From CAVVMA01 sp963830715 (lineage in GTDB: Bacteria; Desulfobacterota; Binatia; Binatales; Binataceae), in contig CAWHNS010000006.1 of the NCBI GenBank assembly GCA_963830715.1, positions 328,098 to 392,097 of the forward strand: a DNA stretch of 64,000 bases. Direction: 5' to 3'. How positions within the stretch are numbered: the first letter of the stretch is position 1; each line of letters starts with the position of its first letter. A program made the position numbers and the translations under genes. Under the pieces are notes generated by a model. It had not been told where the DNA came from. It was given only the letters and a program-made list of their open reading frames with translations, and made no database searches. Shown in pieces: positions 38,568 to 47,372 of this stretch.

Positions 38568-38634
38568 CCGCGAGTTCTCCACGAGCCAGAATCGTACCGA
38601 ATTGTCATAGTGCGCGGAAAGCGAAACGAGGCCG

Positions 38635-39444
38635 CTATTCGCGGCGGCCGACCAGTTGGGCCAGTCCGTCACCGAGCAGGTTGAAGCCCAGCACCGAAAC
38701 TCCGATCGCGACGCCCGGCGCGGTGACTACATGCGGCGCGACCAGCATAAACGCGCGTCCTGCGTCGAGCATGTTGCCCCAACTCGGAAGCGGCGGGCGG
38801 ACGCCGACGCCAAGAAACGACAGCGCTGCCTCGGCCACGATGATCCCGCCCACGCCTAAGGTGGCCCGCACCGCGATCGGGCCGGCAAGTCCGGGCAGCA
38901 GGTGAAGAAAAAGCAGCCGCGACGACGAGGCACCAAGCGCGCGCGCCGCGGCGACGTATTCGCGCTCGCGCAACGAGAGTATCTCGCCGCGCACCAGGCG
39001 CGCGTATCCCGTCCATCCCATCGCGACCAGCGCGATTATCAGGTCACGCAGATCGGGGCCAAGTATCGCCGCCAACGCGATCGCCAGCAGGATGCCCGGG
39101 AAGGCCAACACCACATCGACGGCGCGCATGAGGCCGCTATCAACCCATCCGCCCGCCAGCGCGGCGCCGCCCCCGATTGTCGCGCCGATCGTCAGCGTCA
39201 ACGCGACTACCGCGGTTGAGACGCCGAGCGAGATGCGCGCGCCCGAGAGCAGGCGTGCCAGGATGTCGCGCCCGAGCGCGTCGCATCCCAGCGGATGACC
39301 GGGGCCGGGCGGCATCAGCACCTTGGCGAGGTCGATAGCCAGCGGATCGGTCGCGCAGAGCATTGGCCCGGCGGCGGCAGCGATCAGGAGCAACCCAACG
39401 ATCGCGCCGCCGACCATTAGAGACGGATTCGTGCGCAGCCTCAT
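38635..39444 (-). CDS. ABC transporter permease (DppC/OppC type)
   Basis: About 269 aa from the ATG at 39444, which overlaps the stop of the upstream permease (ATGA). The OppC N-terminal helix is PSLMVGGAIVGLLLIAAAAG. The pairing motif EYVAAARALGASSSRLLFLH (EAA loop) contacts the ATPase. The C-terminus is LGFNLLGDGLAQLVGRRE. Intact. Moves peptides or related solutes through the inner membrane with its DppB-type partner. No ATPase gene is adjacent. Confidence 0.9.
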   Translation of the reverse strand: MRLRTNPSLMVGGAIVGLLLIAAAAGPMLCATDPLAIDLAKVLMPPGPGHPLGCDALGRDILARLLSGARISLGVSTAVVALTLTIGATIGGGAALAGGWVDSGLMRAVDVVLAFPGILLAIALAAILGPDLRDLIIALVAMGWTGYARLVRGEILSLREREYVAAARALGASSSRLLFLHLLPGLAGPIAVRATLGVGGIIVAEAALSFLGVGVRPPLPSWGNMLDAGRAFMLVAPHVVTAPGVAIGVSVLGFNLLGDGLAQLVGRRE

Positions 39445-40361
39445 GAAATTCGGATACGCGGGTCGATCACGCTGTAGACCGCGTCCGTCACCGCGTTGAC
39501 CAGGACGTAGGTCAATGCGAACACCAGCACGCATCCCTGGACCAGCGGATAGTCGCGCGCGCCGATTGCACCAATCATCAGCCGGCCGATCCCGGGCCAT
39601 GAAAAGATCATCTCCGCAATCACGGACCCGGTGAGCAGCGCGCCCGCCTCGAGTCCGAGCACCGTGACGACCGGAGTAAGCGCGTTGCGCAGCCCGTGAC
39701 GCATCAGCGCCCCGAACTCCGAGAACCCCTTGGCGCGAGCGGTCCGCAGGTAGTCGGTCTCGCGGACCTGCACCAGGCTCTGGCGCAGCATGCGGGCGAG
39801 AATCGCCGCCATCGCGGTGCCGAGCGTGATCGCGGGCAGCACCAGGTGAGCGAGCCCGCCCCGGCCCGTGAGCGGCAACCATCGTAAGTCCAGCGACAGC
39901 GCGATCATCAGCAGCGGGCCGAGACAGAGATGGGGAACCGAGATGCCCAGGATCGCAAAGCCCATCGCGCCGAGATCGGCGCCGCTGCCGGGATTCGATC
40001 CGGCTACGATCCCGAGCGGCAACGCGATCAGGATTGCGGCCAGAAGGGCAGCGCCGGCAAGCTCGAGCGTGGCGGGAAAATGCTCGCGAATCAGGGTCGA
40101 GACCGGCACGTGAGTCGAGATCGATTCGCCGAGGTCGCCCCGCGCGAGATCGCCCAGGAAGGAGAGGTATTGCACCCCGAGTGGACGATCGAGCCCCAAC
40201 TGATGCCGCAGCCCGACGATGTCGGCCGGCGCGGCATTCTCGCCGAGCATCGCAACCACCGGGTCGCCCGGCACGAGATGAATCAGGGCGAAGGTCAGCG
40301 TCGCCACGCCGATCGCGACCGGAATGAGGGCGAGAGCGCGGCGGACGAGATAGCTCCTCAC
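39441..40361 (-). CDS. ABC transporter permease (DppB/OppB type)
   Basis: 306 aa, intact. The DppB N-terminus is MRSYLVRRALALIPVAIGVA, with the conserved LTFALIHLVPGDP. The EAA loop is YLRTARAKGFSEFGALMRHG, and WPGIGRLMIGAIGARDYPLV is the last conserved segment. It overlaps the substrate-binding gene upstream by 4 bases and the DppC-type gene downstream by 4 bases, so the three are translationally coupled. Confidence 0.93.
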   Translation of the reverse strand: MRSYLVRRALALIPVAIGVATLTFALIHLVPGDPVVAMLGENAAPADIVGLRHQLGLDRPLGVQYLSFLGDLARGDLGESISTHVPVSTLIREHFPATLELAGAALLAAILIALPLGIVAGSNPGSGADLGAMGFAILGISVPHLCLGPLLMIALSLDLRWLPLTGRGGLAHLVLPAITLGTAMAAILARMLRQSLVQVRETDYLRTARAKGFSEFGALMRHGLRNALTPVVTVLGLEAGALLTGSVIAEMIFSWPGIGRLMIGAIGARDYPLVQGCVLVFALTYVLVNAVTDAVYSVIDPRIRIS

Positions 40362-41953
40362 TGCGCCGGTTCCGGTTGCGGGCCGGGCTCAGTCAGCAAC
40401 GCGGGGCCGGCCAGTTTCAGATCGGAGAAAGAGCGCAAGCTGCCGTTGGGAAATGGGATGAAGCCCGCCAGCGCACGGCTCATCACGGCCACTGTGTCCT
40501 GCCACCACAGCGAAACGTAGGGAAGATCCTCGGCGGCCAGCTCCTGCACGCTCGCGTAGATCGCGCGGCGTTGATCGACATCGATTGTCGCGTCACCCTC
40601 CTCGACCAGCCGATCCATCTGCAGGTTCGAGTAGTTCCCGCGATTGTGCCCCTTGGGCGGAGTCATCTTCGAGTCGAAGACCATACAGTAATGATGGGGA
40701 TCGTTTATTCCGACCCATTGCATCGAGGTGACGTCGAAGTTGCCGCGCTGGATATCGCTGTAGAAAGTCGCCCACTCGTTGCTCCGCACGATGAGCTGAA
40801 TGCCAACCCGCTTGAGCATCGCCTGGAGAGCTTCGGCAAGCCGCCGTCCCTCCGGGGTGGTCTTGTATACCAACTTGAGCGGTCTCGTCCCGTCCGATGC
40901 CGCCGTATAGCCGGCCTGGTCGAGCAGCCGTCGCGCCGCGTCGGGATCGTATGAGTAGCGAGTGACGTTTCCATCGTATGCCCAATTCTCCGGAGTGAGC
41001 ATTCCGGATGCGATCCGCGCCGTACCCTGCATCATCGAGGAGACAATGCTCTCGCGGTCGATTGAGTATGCGATCGCGCGGCGCACGCGGATATCGCGCA
41101 GGCGCGCGTCTCGAAAGTTGAAGGCCAGGTACTGATACGCGCTGCCGGGCGACTCGACCACCGACAGCGCGGGCCGCGTCTTCAGGTAGGCGAGCAGATA
41201 AGGCTCGATGTTATTCTCCGCGAAGTCTGAGACTCCTTCCGCCAGTTCGAGCGCACGCACCGTGGGATCGGGCACAATCTTGAAATTCAGGCCGGGCGGC
41301 ATGGAATCGGGATGAGGTCCGAAGCGATTGCGTTGCAGCACCACGCGCTCATCGCGGACGAACTGCGCCATCTGGAACGAAGCGCTGCCGGGCGGCGCAC
41401 CGAATCGTCCGGCGTTGCCGGGGGTTCCCGACGGGACCACGCCGAGCATCGCGGACTCCAGCGCCGGTGCGTACGGATGCGGCGTAGTCATTTGTACTGT
41501 GTAATCGTCGAGCGCGCGAATCGATTCAATCTGATCCATCACGGCACGTTTGGGCGACAGGTTGGCGGGGTCGGCGATAAAGTCGTAGGTATATTTCACG
41601 TCCTGCGCCGTGAGCGGGCGGCCGTCGCTGAAGCGGACGTCGTGGCGCAGATGAAAGACCAACGTGGTCTCAGTCGGCCGCTCGATACTTTCCGCCAGAT
41701 TGCCAACCAACCGTCCGTGAGCGTCGATTTTCACCATCGCGTCGAAGACCAGCTCGCTGAGGCGGGACGATATCGCGTCGGTCGCGAAGCGTGGATCGAT
41801 CGAGAGCGGCGAGGTCTCGATGTCAATTTGGAGATAGCCGGGCGGGTTCGCCGGACTCCCGTCCTGGCATCCGAGCAGCCCCCAAACGAGAACGATCGGC
41901 GCCAGCCGCAATCGTTGCGAAGGCTTCAGCCGCGGCGTTTGTGAGACTCGCAT
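40358..41953 (-). CDS. Peptide-type ABC substrate-binding lipoprotein (SBP_bac_5)
   Basis: About 531 aa from the ATG at 41953 (41980 is also possible); the in-frame upstream sequence is non-homologous. The lipoprotein signal is LAPIVLVWGLLGC with the lipobox Cys. Family patterns are VKYTYDFIADPANLSPKRAV, RDIRVRRAIAYSIDRESIVS and LVWQ-like LVYKTTPEGRRLAEALQAML. Binds oligopeptides, nickel or a related ligand in the periplasm for the two permeases that follow. First gene of the operon; intact. Confidence 0.9.
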   Translation of the reverse strand: MRVSQTPRLKPSQRLRLAPIVLVWGLLGCQDGSPANPPGYLQIDIETSPLSIDPRFATDAISSRLSELVFDAMVKIDAHGRLVGNLAESIERPTETTLVFHLRHDVRFSDGRPLTAQDVKYTYDFIADPANLSPKRAVMDQIESIRALDDYTVQMTTPHPYAPALESAMLGVVPSGTPGNAGRFGAPPGSASFQMAQFVRDERVVLQRNRFGPHPDSMPPGLNFKIVPDPTVRALELAEGVSDFAENNIEPYLLAYLKTRPALSVVESPGSAYQYLAFNFRDARLRDIRVRRAIAYSIDRESIVSSMMQGTARIASGMLTPENWAYDGNVTRYSYDPDAARRLLDQAGYTAASDGTRPLKLVYKTTPEGRRLAEALQAMLKRVGIQLIVRSNEWATFYSDIQRGNFDVTSMQWVGINDPHHYCMVFDSKMTPPKGHNRGNYSNLQMDRLVEEGDATIDVDQRRAIYASVQELAAEDLPYVSLWWQDTVAVMSRALAGFIPFPNGSLRSFSDLKLAGPALLTEPGPQPEPAQ

Positions 41954-42110
41954 GCGGCGCGTGCTCGGCCTTGGGCTCATCGCGGTTGCGGCGAATAATA
42001 ACAGATAGGGACCGGCCATAGCAGGGTGTTGAAGAGCGGCGAACGACTGGAATCCAATTCCATCCTCATACCCTGCGTGAAAACCGGCTGCTTTCATTGA
42101 TGGAGGGGCG

Positions 42111-42635
42111 ATGAAAACGGGATGGAAATCGAGGGTGTTGCTACGGCAGGGTGATCTGACCCAGGCGCCGGTTGACGCGATCGTGAACGCAGCCAACAAC
42201 GACTTGCAGCTCGGAGGCGGCGTCGCCGGAGCGATTCGCAGGAAGGGCGGCCCGCAGATTCAGGAGGAATGCGACCGGATCGGTTCGGTTCCCATCGGCG
42301 AAGCCGCGATAACCGGCGGCGGCAAGCTCAAGGCGCGGTATGTAATTCATGCCGCGAGTATGCGGCTGGGAGGAGCGACCACAGAGAAGAACCTGCGTGA
42401 ATCGACCCGCAACTCGCTCAAGCGCGCGGCGGAGAAAGGAATCGAATCGGTCGCGTTTCCCGCGATCGGAACTGGAATCGCGGGATTCGCGATAGACCGG
42501 TGCGCGCAGGTGATGCTCGCGGAAGTCCGCGACCATCTGCGCGGAGCCACGCCGATCAAGCGCGTCGAGTTCGTATTGTTCGATCAGCCCGCGCTGGAGG
42601 TATTCGAGCAGGCCTTCGCGAAGATGAAGGAATGA
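42111..42635 (+). CDS. Macro domain protein (ADP-ribosyl hydrolase type)
   Basis: 174 aa. Macro fold: QGDLTQAPVDAIVNAANNDL (ADP-ribose contact), LGGGVAGAIRRKGG and GEAAITGGGKLKARYVIHAA, then the phosphate loop AFPAIGTGIAGFAI. Resembles MacroD/YmdB-type hydrolases that remove ADP-ribose from proteins or O-acetyl-ADP-ribose. Intact and alone, divergent from the ABC operon. A MacroD-like active-site Asp/Asn is plausible at NAANN. Confidence 0.9.
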   Translation: MKTGWKSRVLLRQGDLTQAPVDAIVNAANNDLQLGGGVAGAIRRKGGPQIQEECDRIGSVPIGEAAITGGGKLKARYVIHAASMRLGGATTEKNLRESTRNSLKRAAEKGIESVAFPAIGTGIAGFAIDRCAQVMLAEVRDHLRGATPIKRVEFVLFDQPALEVFEQAFAKMKE

Positions 42636-42746
42636 CGACTCCATATCCGCCTGCGGTACCGTCTCGCGGCTTTGACAATCTCGCATCGTGCGTGGTACGC
42701 CCTCATTCGGCAGGGGGGCGATCTCTTCGAGACGCCCGCATCGATC

Positions 42747-45700
42747 ATGCGCCTTGGGGGAAGGTCATTTGAAAACATCGCGGCGGCTTTTTCAGTGCTG
42801 GGCCTGGCGTGTCTGGCCGCGGCACTTTTGATCCGTCCATCGAATGTAGCGCGGTCGCTCTCGCCAAACTCGGCGAAGCTGACCACCGCCCAGCGGCGCA
42901 GCCCGACGTTGGGCTCAGGCGCGGCTCCGATTCTCGCGAACTACGGCAGGCTGCCATTGAGTTTTGAGTCCAATCAGGGGCAAGCCGACCCACAAGTCAA
43001 ATTTCTCTCTCGCGGCCTAGGCTACGAACTGTTCCTGACCGGGGACGAGGCCGTGCTTGCCCTCAGCGGGCCGCAGACAGAGTCCCATCGGGACGCGACC
43101 GTTCACGCGGCAATTGCCTCGTCGCACTTCAGCAAGAGGAGGCTCCCGCAGCGCGCAGTCTCGGTACTGCGGGTGAAGCTTGCGGGTTCCAATCCGAACC
43201 CCCGGATCGAGGGAGCCGATCCGTTGCCCGGCAAGGCCAACTATTTCATCGGAAAGGACCCGAACAAATGGGTCACGGGCATATCGACCTTCTCGCGCGT
43301 CAGATACCACGAGGTCTATCCGGGCATCGACCTGGTCTATCACGGCAGCGGGCAGGGCCGGCTTGAATATGACTTCGTGGTCGCGCCGGGAGCCGATCCC
43401 GAGCGGATTCGGCTCGGCTTCACGGGCGCCGATCGCGTCTCGGTGGGCCATGGCGGCGACCTGCGGGTGCGGGTCGGAGGCGCTGAGCTCGTCGAGAACA
43501 CTCCGCTGGTTTACCAGCAAGTCGGGGGTTCGCAACATCAACTACGCGGCAGCTGGGTCATGCGGGGAAGGAGCAGAGTCGGTTTTGCGGTAGCGAGGTA
43601 CGATCGCACCGTGCCCCTTGTGATCGATCCGGTGCTTTCGTACTCGACCTACCTGGGCGGCAACAGCGCCGACGGCGGCACCGGCATCGCGGTCGACGTG
43701 AGCGGCAATGCATACGTGACGGGAGCTACAAGCTCCGCCAACTTCCCGACCAGGGCGGGCGCTTTCCAGCCGGCCCCGGCAGGGGGCGCGATTTACAATG
43801 CCTTCGTGACCAAGCTGAATCCTACAGGTTCGGCATCGATTTATTCGGCTTACCTGGGTGGCGACAGCGGCGGCAGCAGCATCGCGGTGGACGCGAGTGT
43901 TAATGCATACGTGACGGGAGTTACCTCCGACACCAACTTCCCGACCACCGCGGGTGCCTTCCAGACGGCCCTGACGGGTTTTGAGGACGCCTTTATCACA
44001 AAGCTGAACCCTTCCGGATCGGCACTGGTTTATTCGACGTACCTCGGCGGCGGCGGCGAGTATGGTGGCGGCATCGCGATCGACGCGGGCGGCAACGCAT
44101 ACGTGACGGGATCTACAGACTCCACCAACTTCCCGATCACAGCGGGCGCTTTCCAGGCGACCAACGGCGGCCTCTTTAACGCCTTTATTGCCAAGCTGAA
44201 TTCCCCTGGTTCGGCATTGGTTTATTCGACATACCTAGGCGGCAGCACCGGCACCTTCGCCGGCGTCATCCCGGGCGGCGGGAGCACCATCGCGGTTGAC
44301 GCGGGCGGCAATGCCTATGTGACAGGAGCTACCTTCGACACCAACTTCCCGACCACGGTGGGCGCTTTCCAGACGACTCCGGCTGGTGCCTTCGTAACAA
44401 AGCTCAATCCCTCCGGCTCGGCACTGGCTTATTCGACCTACCTGGGCGGTGGCGGCGACCAGGGTTACAGCATCGCGGTTGACGCGAGCGGCGATGCTTA
44501 CGTGACGGGATTTACAGGATCCGCCGACTTCCCGACCACGGCAGGCGCTTTCCAGGCCAGCCTGGCCGGCCCGCAAAACGCCTTTGTTACAAAGCTGAAT
44601 CCCTCTGGTTCGGCGCTGATTTATTCGACTTACTTGGGCGGCAGCGGCATATTTTGTCCGGGAAGTGAAGGTTTAGAAGCGGGCGGCGACCTCGGCGTAG
44701 GCATCGCGGTCGATGCGAGCGGTAACGCCTATGTGACGGGCGGAACTCCCTCCACGAATTTCCCGACCACGCCGGACGCTTTCCAGACGGCCTTGGCGGG
44801 CGGCGGGTGCGGCTTCGGAGATGCCTTTGTAACCAAGCTGAACCCCTCAGGTTCGGCGCTGGTTTATTCGACTTACTTGGGTAGCGACGGCGGCGGCAGC
44901 GGCATCGCGGTTGACGCGAGCGGCAACGCATACGTGACGGGCGATACATCCTCCACTGACTTCCCAGCCACGGTGGGCGCTTTCCAGACAGCTTTCGGCG
45001 GCGGCACCTTGGATGCCTTCGTAGCGAAAATAGACTTTAGCGCGACGACTGGTCCCCCGCTTGTTCCGACGCCGACCCCGACCCCGATACCCGTGCCGAT
45101 AGGGCCGCCTCCGATCCCGGCACCGCCCGTCCTGCCGACGCCCGTCGCGGCGGTCGCGCCGCGGTCGCTGTCCTTCAGTGCGCATGCGATCGGCGGCGTC
45201 AGCGCGGCCCAGAAGGTAACCGTGACCAACACCTCGAAAACCGCGGTGCAGGTCTACGGCGTCACCAGCAGCAGCGAGGCGTTTGGCGAGACCGACAACT
45301 GCGTCGGCACGATCGCGGCGCACAAGAGCTGCACCATCAACGTGGTGTTCTCTCCGACCGGCGTGGGCAAGCAGACCGCGATGCTCACCGTCGCCGACGA
45401 TGTCGGCAATCCGATACAGCATCCGCAGACGGTCGCGCTGGCCGGAGTCGGTACCGCGGAGGAGCAGGAAGTGCTCGCCCTGCCGGGCGCGCTCTCGTTC
45501 GCCTCGGAGAAGATGGGAACGACTAGCGGCGCACAGGCGGTGACGCTCGCCAATCGGCAGGGCGTCCCGCTCAAGATAGCCGGGATCACCACCGGCGGCC
45601 CGTTCAAGGCGACCAGCAGTTGCGGCAGCAGGCTTGCGGCGCACTGGAGCTGCACGATCGCGGTGGCGTTCGCGCCTGCCAAGTCGGGCGAGCAAAGCGG

Positions 45701-45821
45701 GGTGCTCACGATCACCAACGACGCGACCGCGAAGCCGCTCAAGGTGGCGCTGAGCGGGTCAGCGCCGGCGCCGACTCCGACGCTCACGCCGAAGGCGACA
45801 CCCACCCCGCGCGGAAAGTAG
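42747..45821 (+). CDS. Giant SBBP-repeat surface protein with choice-of-anchor domains
   Basis: About 1,024 aa from the ATG at 42747 (42672 is the longer option). A hydrophobic helix near the start (AAFSVLGLACLAAALLI) acts as a signal or anchor. A DUF7948-type N-terminal domain follows (LPLSFESNQGQADPQVKFLS, WVTGISTFSRVRYHEVYPGI, DLVYHG). Then come seven SBBP beta-propeller units, each with YSTYLGG ... GIAVDASGNAYVTG ... FPTTAGAFQT ... DAFVTKLNPSGS. A Pro/Thr linker (PTPTPTPIPVPIG) leads to two HYDIN/choice-of-anchor D Ig-like domains (TVTNTSKTAVQVYGVTSSSE, LTVADDVGNP). Probably an exported adhesin-like protein; the actual ligand is unknown. The repeats share much of their base sequence, so recombination and collapse are possible. 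Confidence 0.88.
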   Translation: MRLGGRSFENIAAAFSVLGLACLAAALLIRPSNVARSLSPNSAKLTTAQRRSPTLGSGAAPILANYGRLPLSFESNQGQADPQVKFLSRGLGYELFLTGDEAVLALSGPQTESHRDATVHAAIASSHFSKRRLPQRAVSVLRVKLAGSNPNPRIEGADPLPGKANYFIGKDPNKWVTGISTFSRVRYHEVYPGIDLVYHGSGQGRLEYDFVVAPGADPERIRLGFTGADRVSVGHGGDLRVRVGGAELVENTPLVYQQVGGSQHQLRGSWVMRGRSRVGFAVARYDRTVPLVIDPVLSYSTYLGGNSADGGTGIAVDVSGNAYVTGATSSANFPTRAGAFQPAPAGGAIYNAFVTKLNPTGSASIYSAYLGGDSGGSSIAVDASVNAYVTGVTSDTNFPTTAGAFQTALTGFEDAFITKLNPSGSALVYSTYLGGGGEYGGGIAIDAGGNAYVTGSTDSTNFPITAGAFQATNGGLFNAFIAKLNSPGSALVYSTYLGGSTGTFAGVIPGGGSTIAVDAGGNAYVTGATFDTNFPTTVGAFQTTPAGAFVTKLNPSGSALAYSTYLGGGGDQGYSIAVDASGDAYVTGFTGSADFPTTAGAFQASLAGPQNAFVTKLNPSGSALIYSTYLGGSGIFCPGSEGLEAGGDLGVGIAVDASGNAYVTGGTPSTNFPTTPDAFQTALAGGGCGFGDAFVTKLNPSGSALVYSTYLGSDGGGSGIAVDASGNAYVTGDTSSTDFPATVGAFQTAFGGGTLDAFVAKIDFSATTGPPLVPTPTPTPIPVPIGPPPIPAPPVLPTPVAAVAPRSLSFSAHAIGGVSAAQKVTVTNTSKTAVQVYGVTSSSEAFGETDNCVGTIAAHKSCTINVVFSPTGVGKQTAMLTVADDVGNPIQHPQTVALAGVGTAEEQEVLALPGALSFASEKMGTTSGAQAVTLANRQGVPLKIAGITTGGPFKATSSCGSRLAAHWSCTIAVAFAPAKSGEQSGVLTITNDATAKPLKVALSGSAPAPTPTLTPKATPTPRGK

Positions 45822-45837
45822 CCCCCGATCCAATTTA

Positions 45838-46037
45838 CTCTGTCGGACCCTCACCCTCACCCTCTCCCATACATGGGAGAGGGAACAGAGTAGAGCTCCC
45901 CACTACTGAAAGAGTAGTTGTTACTATCCGTTGCTGATGCGTGGACAGGATAGGCAGACACAGCAAGCAACTATTGGCGAAGCGTTTTAAGCCCTCTCCC
46001 ATGAATGGGAGAGGGTGAGGGTGAGGGTCCGACAGAG
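45838..46037. mobile_element. 200-bp MITE-like element with 46-bp inverted repeats
   Basis: Left arm 45838-45883 and right arm 45992-46037 are 46-bp inverted copies differing at one position. Each arm starts (outer end) with CTCTGTCGGACCCTCACCCT and ends with a palindrome CCCTCTCCCAT / ATGGGAGAGGG. The 108-bp centre has no ORF. No clear target-site duplication is seen. It sits between the convergent SBBP and MFS genes, where it could also serve as a bidirectional terminator. Confidence 0.7.
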
Positions 46038-46066
46038 AGATTCTGAATCCGCGCCGGGACATGGTA

Positions 46067-47299
46067 TCATCGATCCGCGACCGCTGCTGTTGCGACCGCG
46101 ACCGGAGGGCGGCCGCGGCCGGTTTCCGGCAGCAGGTACATGCAGACGATCGGCAGCGCCTGGAAGACCAGGAATCCGAGTAACACCATCTTCAGCCCCA
46201 CCAACGCGGCGAGCGCTCCGCCCAGAAACGGCGACGCGAAAGCGCCCGCGTAGCCGCACGCCCACATCAGCGCCAGACCCGTACCCATCTTGGCCGGGTT
46301 CATGCCGGGCAATTCCATCAGCAGAGTAATCGTCGGCGCCAGACCACCGGCCGCGCCGATACCGACCAGGATGAGGGAAAGACGGATTACGGCCGGACTC
46401 GGCAAAGCGACCGCGCCGATACATCCGATCGTCGCGACCACGATGAGCGGCCAGGTGAACGGTTTGCGCAGGCCGATTAACCCCGTCCCGACGCCGCCTC
46501 CGGCGGCTGCAAAGATGCCGGTCAGCGGCAGTATCGCGGTGAGTTGCGCCGCTTCGTTCATCGCGAAACCGCGATAGGTGTGAAAGAACTCCGGCAGGAA
46601 CGCGGCATATAGTTGGAATACCCACATGCCGCCGAACAAGCCTATCGACAGCAGGATCACGCTGCGCATCTTCATCACTTCGAGCAGCACCGATTCCTGC
46701 ACGTGCCCGGAAGCGGCCTGCCGCGGGTTTTGCTCGCGCCCCAGCACCGTCCAGGCCAGCGCGATCGCAGCCACTCCGAAGCCGTAGCAGCGCAGCACTG
46801 CCTGCCACGAGGAGCCGAGCGCAACGTATATCGGCACCGTCATCGTGAACACCGCAGTCAGTCCGACATATGAGCAAAGCGCATTTACCATGTTGATATA
46901 GGGCCATTCGGATTCGCCGAACCACTGCATAACCAGTGTGCCGGGCGGGGAGATCATCACGCCGAAACCAACGCCTTCGATCACGCGGCAGGCAAGCAGC
47001 GCAGCGAAGCTCGACGAATAGCCGCTCAGCACTCCGCCCAACCCCAATAGCCAGACCCCCAGCAACATCGCGCGCAACGCGCCGAGCCGCTCCGCGATCA
47101 GAGCGCCGAGAAAAGAGAAAATCGCGATACACAGCGCGATGATCGAAATAATCAGTCCGGCGCTCGCGAGACTGATCCTGAGGTCGGTGAGGATTGGCTG
47201 GAGAATCGGCGCGGGCGCCAGCCAGGTCAGGGACTGAGCGAACAACGCTGCGAAGATCAGCGCCTCGATAACCCATCGATAAGCCGGGCGATTGCTCAC
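46067..47299 (-). CDS. MFS transporter
   Basis: About 410 aa from a GTG at 47299 (NRPAYRWVIEALIF); the ATG at 47320 is possible. Twelve membrane helices, e.g. IIALCIAIFSFLGALIAERL with the loop motif and PLTGIFAAAGGGVGTGLIGL. Resembles CynX/NimT-type or organic-anion carriers, but substrate is not evident. Unlike the first MFS gene it is intact. It converges with the SBBP gene across the MITE-like element and follows the DHA2 gene on the same strand. Confidence 0.87.
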   Translation of the reverse strand: MSNRPAYRWVIEALIFAALFAQSLTWLAPAPILQPILTDLRISLASAGLIISIIALCIAIFSFLGALIAERLGALRAMLLGVWLLGLGGVLSGYSSSFAALLACRVIEGVGFGVMISPPGTLVMQWFGESEWPYINMVNALCSYVGLTAVFTMTVPIYVALGSSWQAVLRCYGFGVAAIALAWTVLGREQNPRQAASGHVQESVLLEVMKMRSVILLSIGLFGGMWVFQLYAAFLPEFFHTYRGFAMNEAAQLTAILPLTGIFAAAGGGVGTGLIGLRKPFTWPLIVVATIGCIGAVALPSPAVIRLSLILVGIGAAGGLAPTITLLMELPGMNPAKMGTGLALMWACGYAGAFASPFLGGALAALVGLKMVLLGFLVFQALPIVCMYLLPETGRGRPPVAVATAAVADR

Positions 47300-47372
47300 G
47301 TTAACCCCTCGGACTCGCAATTCGCTGGTTCATCTTGCGACGGCGGTCTCCTTGGACCAGGGCCGTTCCCTC

